From: an uncultured Curvibacter sp.
GTDB taxonomy: Bacteria; Pseudomonadota; Gammaproteobacteria; Burkholderiales; Burkholderiaceae
DNA: 8,152 bases
Direction: 5' to 3'
NCBI GenBank assembly: GCA_946481355.1
Contig: CAMLNH010000116.1
Location: 1-8,152 of the forward strand
Shown here: positions 6,881-8,152 of the stretch, piece after piece
How positions within the stretch are numbered: position 1 is the stretch's first letter
How the letters are laid out: each line of letters opens with the position of its first letter
Notes under the pieces: model-generated
What the model was told of the DNA's origin: nothing
The model's input: the letters and a program-made list of their open reading frames with translations, nothing else
Databases searched by the model: none
Program-made: the position numbers and the translations under genes

Positions 6881-6901
6881 GCAGGCAGGGATGACGCAAC
6901 C

Positions 6902-7906
6902 ATGAGCGAATCGTTTCTTTCCCAGGAAGAAGTCGACGCCCTGCTGGAGGGCGTCACCGGCGAAAGCCAGAAGGCCGTCGAGGAAGTCGCCGAGGCCGGA
7001 GAGATCCGCGCCTACAACATGTCGAGCCAGGAACGCATCGTCCGCGGACGCATGCCGACCATGGAGATCGTCAACGAGCGCTTCGCCCGCAACCTGCGCA
7101 TCGGCCTGTTCAACTTCATCCGCCGCAGCCCCGAAATCTCGGTGGGGCCGGTGCAGGTGCAGCGCTACAGCGCCTTCCTGCGCGAGCTGGCGGTGCCGAC
7201 CAACTTCAACATCATGGCCATCCGCCCGCTGCGCGGCAACGGCCTGATCGTCTGCGAGCCGGCCCTGGTGTTCGGCGTGATCGACACGCTCTACGGCGGT
7301 ATCGGCAAGTTCCAGACCCGCATCGAAGGGCGTGATTTCTCGGCCACCGAGCAGCGCGTGATCAACCGCCTGGTCGACGTGATTGCCGAGGAATACAAGA
7401 AGGCCTGGCGTGGCATCTACCCGCTGGAGCTGGACTACCAGCGCAGCGAGATGCAGCCGCAGTTCGCCAACATCGCCACGCCCAGCGAGATCGTGATCTC
7501 CACCAGCTTCCAGCTGGAGATCGCCGAGATCACGGGCTCGGTCCATTTCTGCATGCCGTACGCCACGATGGAGCCCATCCGCGACGTGCTGTATTCGTCG
7601 ACCCAAGGGGACTCGATCGAAGTCGATCGCCGCTGGGTCAATGTGCTCACGCGCGAAATCCAGGCTGCCGAGGTCACGCTGGTGGCCGAGCTGGCCCGTG
7701 CCGACGCCACGGTGGAGGAGCTGCTGGCCATGAAGCCGGGCGACTTCATCGAACTCGAGCGCCAGCCGCGCATCGAGGCCTCGGTGGACGGCGTGCCCGT
7801 GTTCGAATGCCAGTACGGCACGCACAACGCCAAGTACGCCATCCGCATCGACAAGTGCCTGCGCGGCAATGACAGCAACTGGTTAGGGGAACGCTATGGC
7901 AGTTGA
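6902..7906 (+). CDS. fliM: Flagellar motor switch protein FliM
   Basis: FliM forms the middle of the C-ring, binds phosphorylated CheY and passes the reversal signal to FliG. The product is 334 residues, the usual length (E. coli 334). The N-terminal CheY-P-binding peptide is present as FLSQEEVDALL (5-15). The middle CheC-like domain carries the FliG-contact motif GGIG at 132-135 within DTLYGGIGKF. The C-terminal SpoA domain (about 250-320) pairs with FliN and ends in KYAIRIDKCL. The ATG has only a distant CAGGG upstream (6886-6890). A four-codon ATG frame at 6891 terminates across this start codon, so coupled initiation is possible. The gene overlaps fliN by 11 nt. No key motif is missing. 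Confidence 0.98.
   Translation: MSESFLSQEEVDALLEGVTGESQKAVEEVAEAGEIRAYNMSSQERIVRGRMPTMEIVNERFARNLRIGLFNFIRRSPEISVGPVQVQRYSAFLRELAVPTNFNIMAIRPLRGNGLIVCEPALVFGVIDTLYGGIGKFQTRIEGRDFSATEQRVINRLVDVIAEEYKKAWRGIYPLELDYQRSEMQPQFANIATPSEIVISTSFQLEIAEITGSVHFCMPYATMEPIRDVLYSSTQGDSIEVDRRWVNVLTREIQAAEVTLVAELARADATVEELLAMKPGDFIELERQPRIEASVDGVPVFECQYGTHNAKYAIRIDKCLRGNDSNWLGERYGS
7885..7890 (+). promoter_or_regulatory. Shine-Dalgarno sequence for fliN, inside fliM
   Basis: AGGGGA lies 5 nt before the fliN ATG and inside the last codons of fliM. It supports the overlapping start at 7896. Confidence 0.65.
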
Positions 7907-8152
7907 AGAAACCCAGAAGCCCGAAGACGACGGCATGGCCGACTGGGCCGAAGCCCTGCAGGAGCAGAAGGCCTCCGGCGCCGGTGACGGCCACGAGCCC
8001 GGTGGTGTGCTCAGCGGCGATGCACCGCGCCCCTCGGCCGGCGACACTCCCGCGGCGGACATCAACATGGTGCTGGACATCCCGGTCCAGCTCTCGGTCG
8101 AACTCGGCCGCACCAAGGTGCCGATCAAGCACATCCTGCAGCTCGGCCAGGG
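7896..8152 (+). CDS. fliN: Flagellar motor switch protein FliN (3' end missing)
   Basis: FliN forms the lower part of the C-ring with FliM and provides the docking site for FliH and the export ATPase. The frame opens at ATG 7896 and runs off the window after 85 complete codons; the family is usually about 130-160 residues. The N-terminal part is acidic and flexible, with the motif ADWAEALQEQ common in betaproteobacterial FliN. The SpoA domain begins at about residue 58 with the conserved VLDIPVQLSVELGRTKVPIK and continues to HILQLGQ at the edge. The start overlaps the fliM stop (7904-7906). The missing 3' part should hold the rest of the SpoA fold, and fliO would be expected next by analogy with enteric operons. 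Confidence 0.95.
   Translation, partial: MAVEETQKPEDDGMADWAEALQEQKASGAGDGHEPGGVLSGDAPRPSAGDTPAADINMVLDIPVQLSVELGRTKVPIKHILQLGQ

Noticed and set aside
6224..7825. Minus-strand frame of 533 codons opposite fliL and fliM
   Set aside because: Runs antisense across two intact genes and their spacer, is His/Asp/Leu-rich and repetitive, and shows no recognisable motif.
1..8152. Mobile elements, CRISPR, tRNA/rRNA or a new accessory system
   Set aside because: Almost the whole window is accounted for by nine contiguous flagellar genes; I saw no direct-repeat arrays, terminal inverted repeats, transposase motifs or RNA gene signatures.

Overview
This window is a conventional flagellar basal-body, export and switch gene cluster, read entirely on the + strand. 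The order is fliF(partial)-fliG-fliH-fliI-fliJ-fliK, a gap of about 158 bp, then fliL-fliM-fliN(partial). This is the same order as the E. coli/Salmonella fliFGHIJK and fliLMN(OPQR) operons. The DNA is visibly GC-rich with strong G/C preference at third codon positions. The FliM, FliN, FliH and FliK sequences look betaproteobacterial, most like Burkholderiales and possibly Comamonadaceae. That placement is from memory of family sequences and is an inference, not a search result.

Layout. Positions 1-1304 hold the C-terminal three quarters of FliF (MS ring). 1312-2313 is FliG (rotor/switch). 2337-3026 is FliH, 3013-4437 FliI and 4469-4933 FliJ, the soluble ATPase complex of the flagellar type III export apparatus. 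4947-6179 is FliK (hook-length ruler). 6180-6337 is the only sizeable non-coding gap; it is locally less GC-rich and contains an imperfect compound dyad and weak promoter-like hexamers. 6338-6880 is FliL (stator-associated membrane protein), 6902-7906 FliM (switch, CheY-P receptor), and 7896 to the end the N-terminal part of FliN (switch). Genes are tightly packed: fliH/fliI overlap by 14 nt, fliM/fliN by 11 nt, and the other gaps inside each block are 7-31 nt, so translational coupling within two transcription units is likely.

How the genes work together. FliF forms the membrane ring; FliG, FliM and FliN build the C-ring on it, which turns with the stators and reverses on binding CheY-P. FliH, FliI and FliJ energise and chaperone export of axial proteins through the MS/C-ring. 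FliK measures the hook and switches export specificity. FliL sits around the stators.

Novelty. I see no defence system, mobile element, CRISPR array, RNA gene or unknown operon here; the protein-level content is ordinary. The observations worth checking are small-scale. At the fliJ/fliK junction there is a perfect 28-bp palindrome built from three tandem CCGGCGCG octamers, whose copy number would change the reading frame at the end of fliJ. A well-placed Shine-Dalgarno sequence precedes a 15-codon mini-ORF between fliI and fliJ. The fliK-fliL gap contains a dyad, and fliG lacks a recognisable ribosome binding site.
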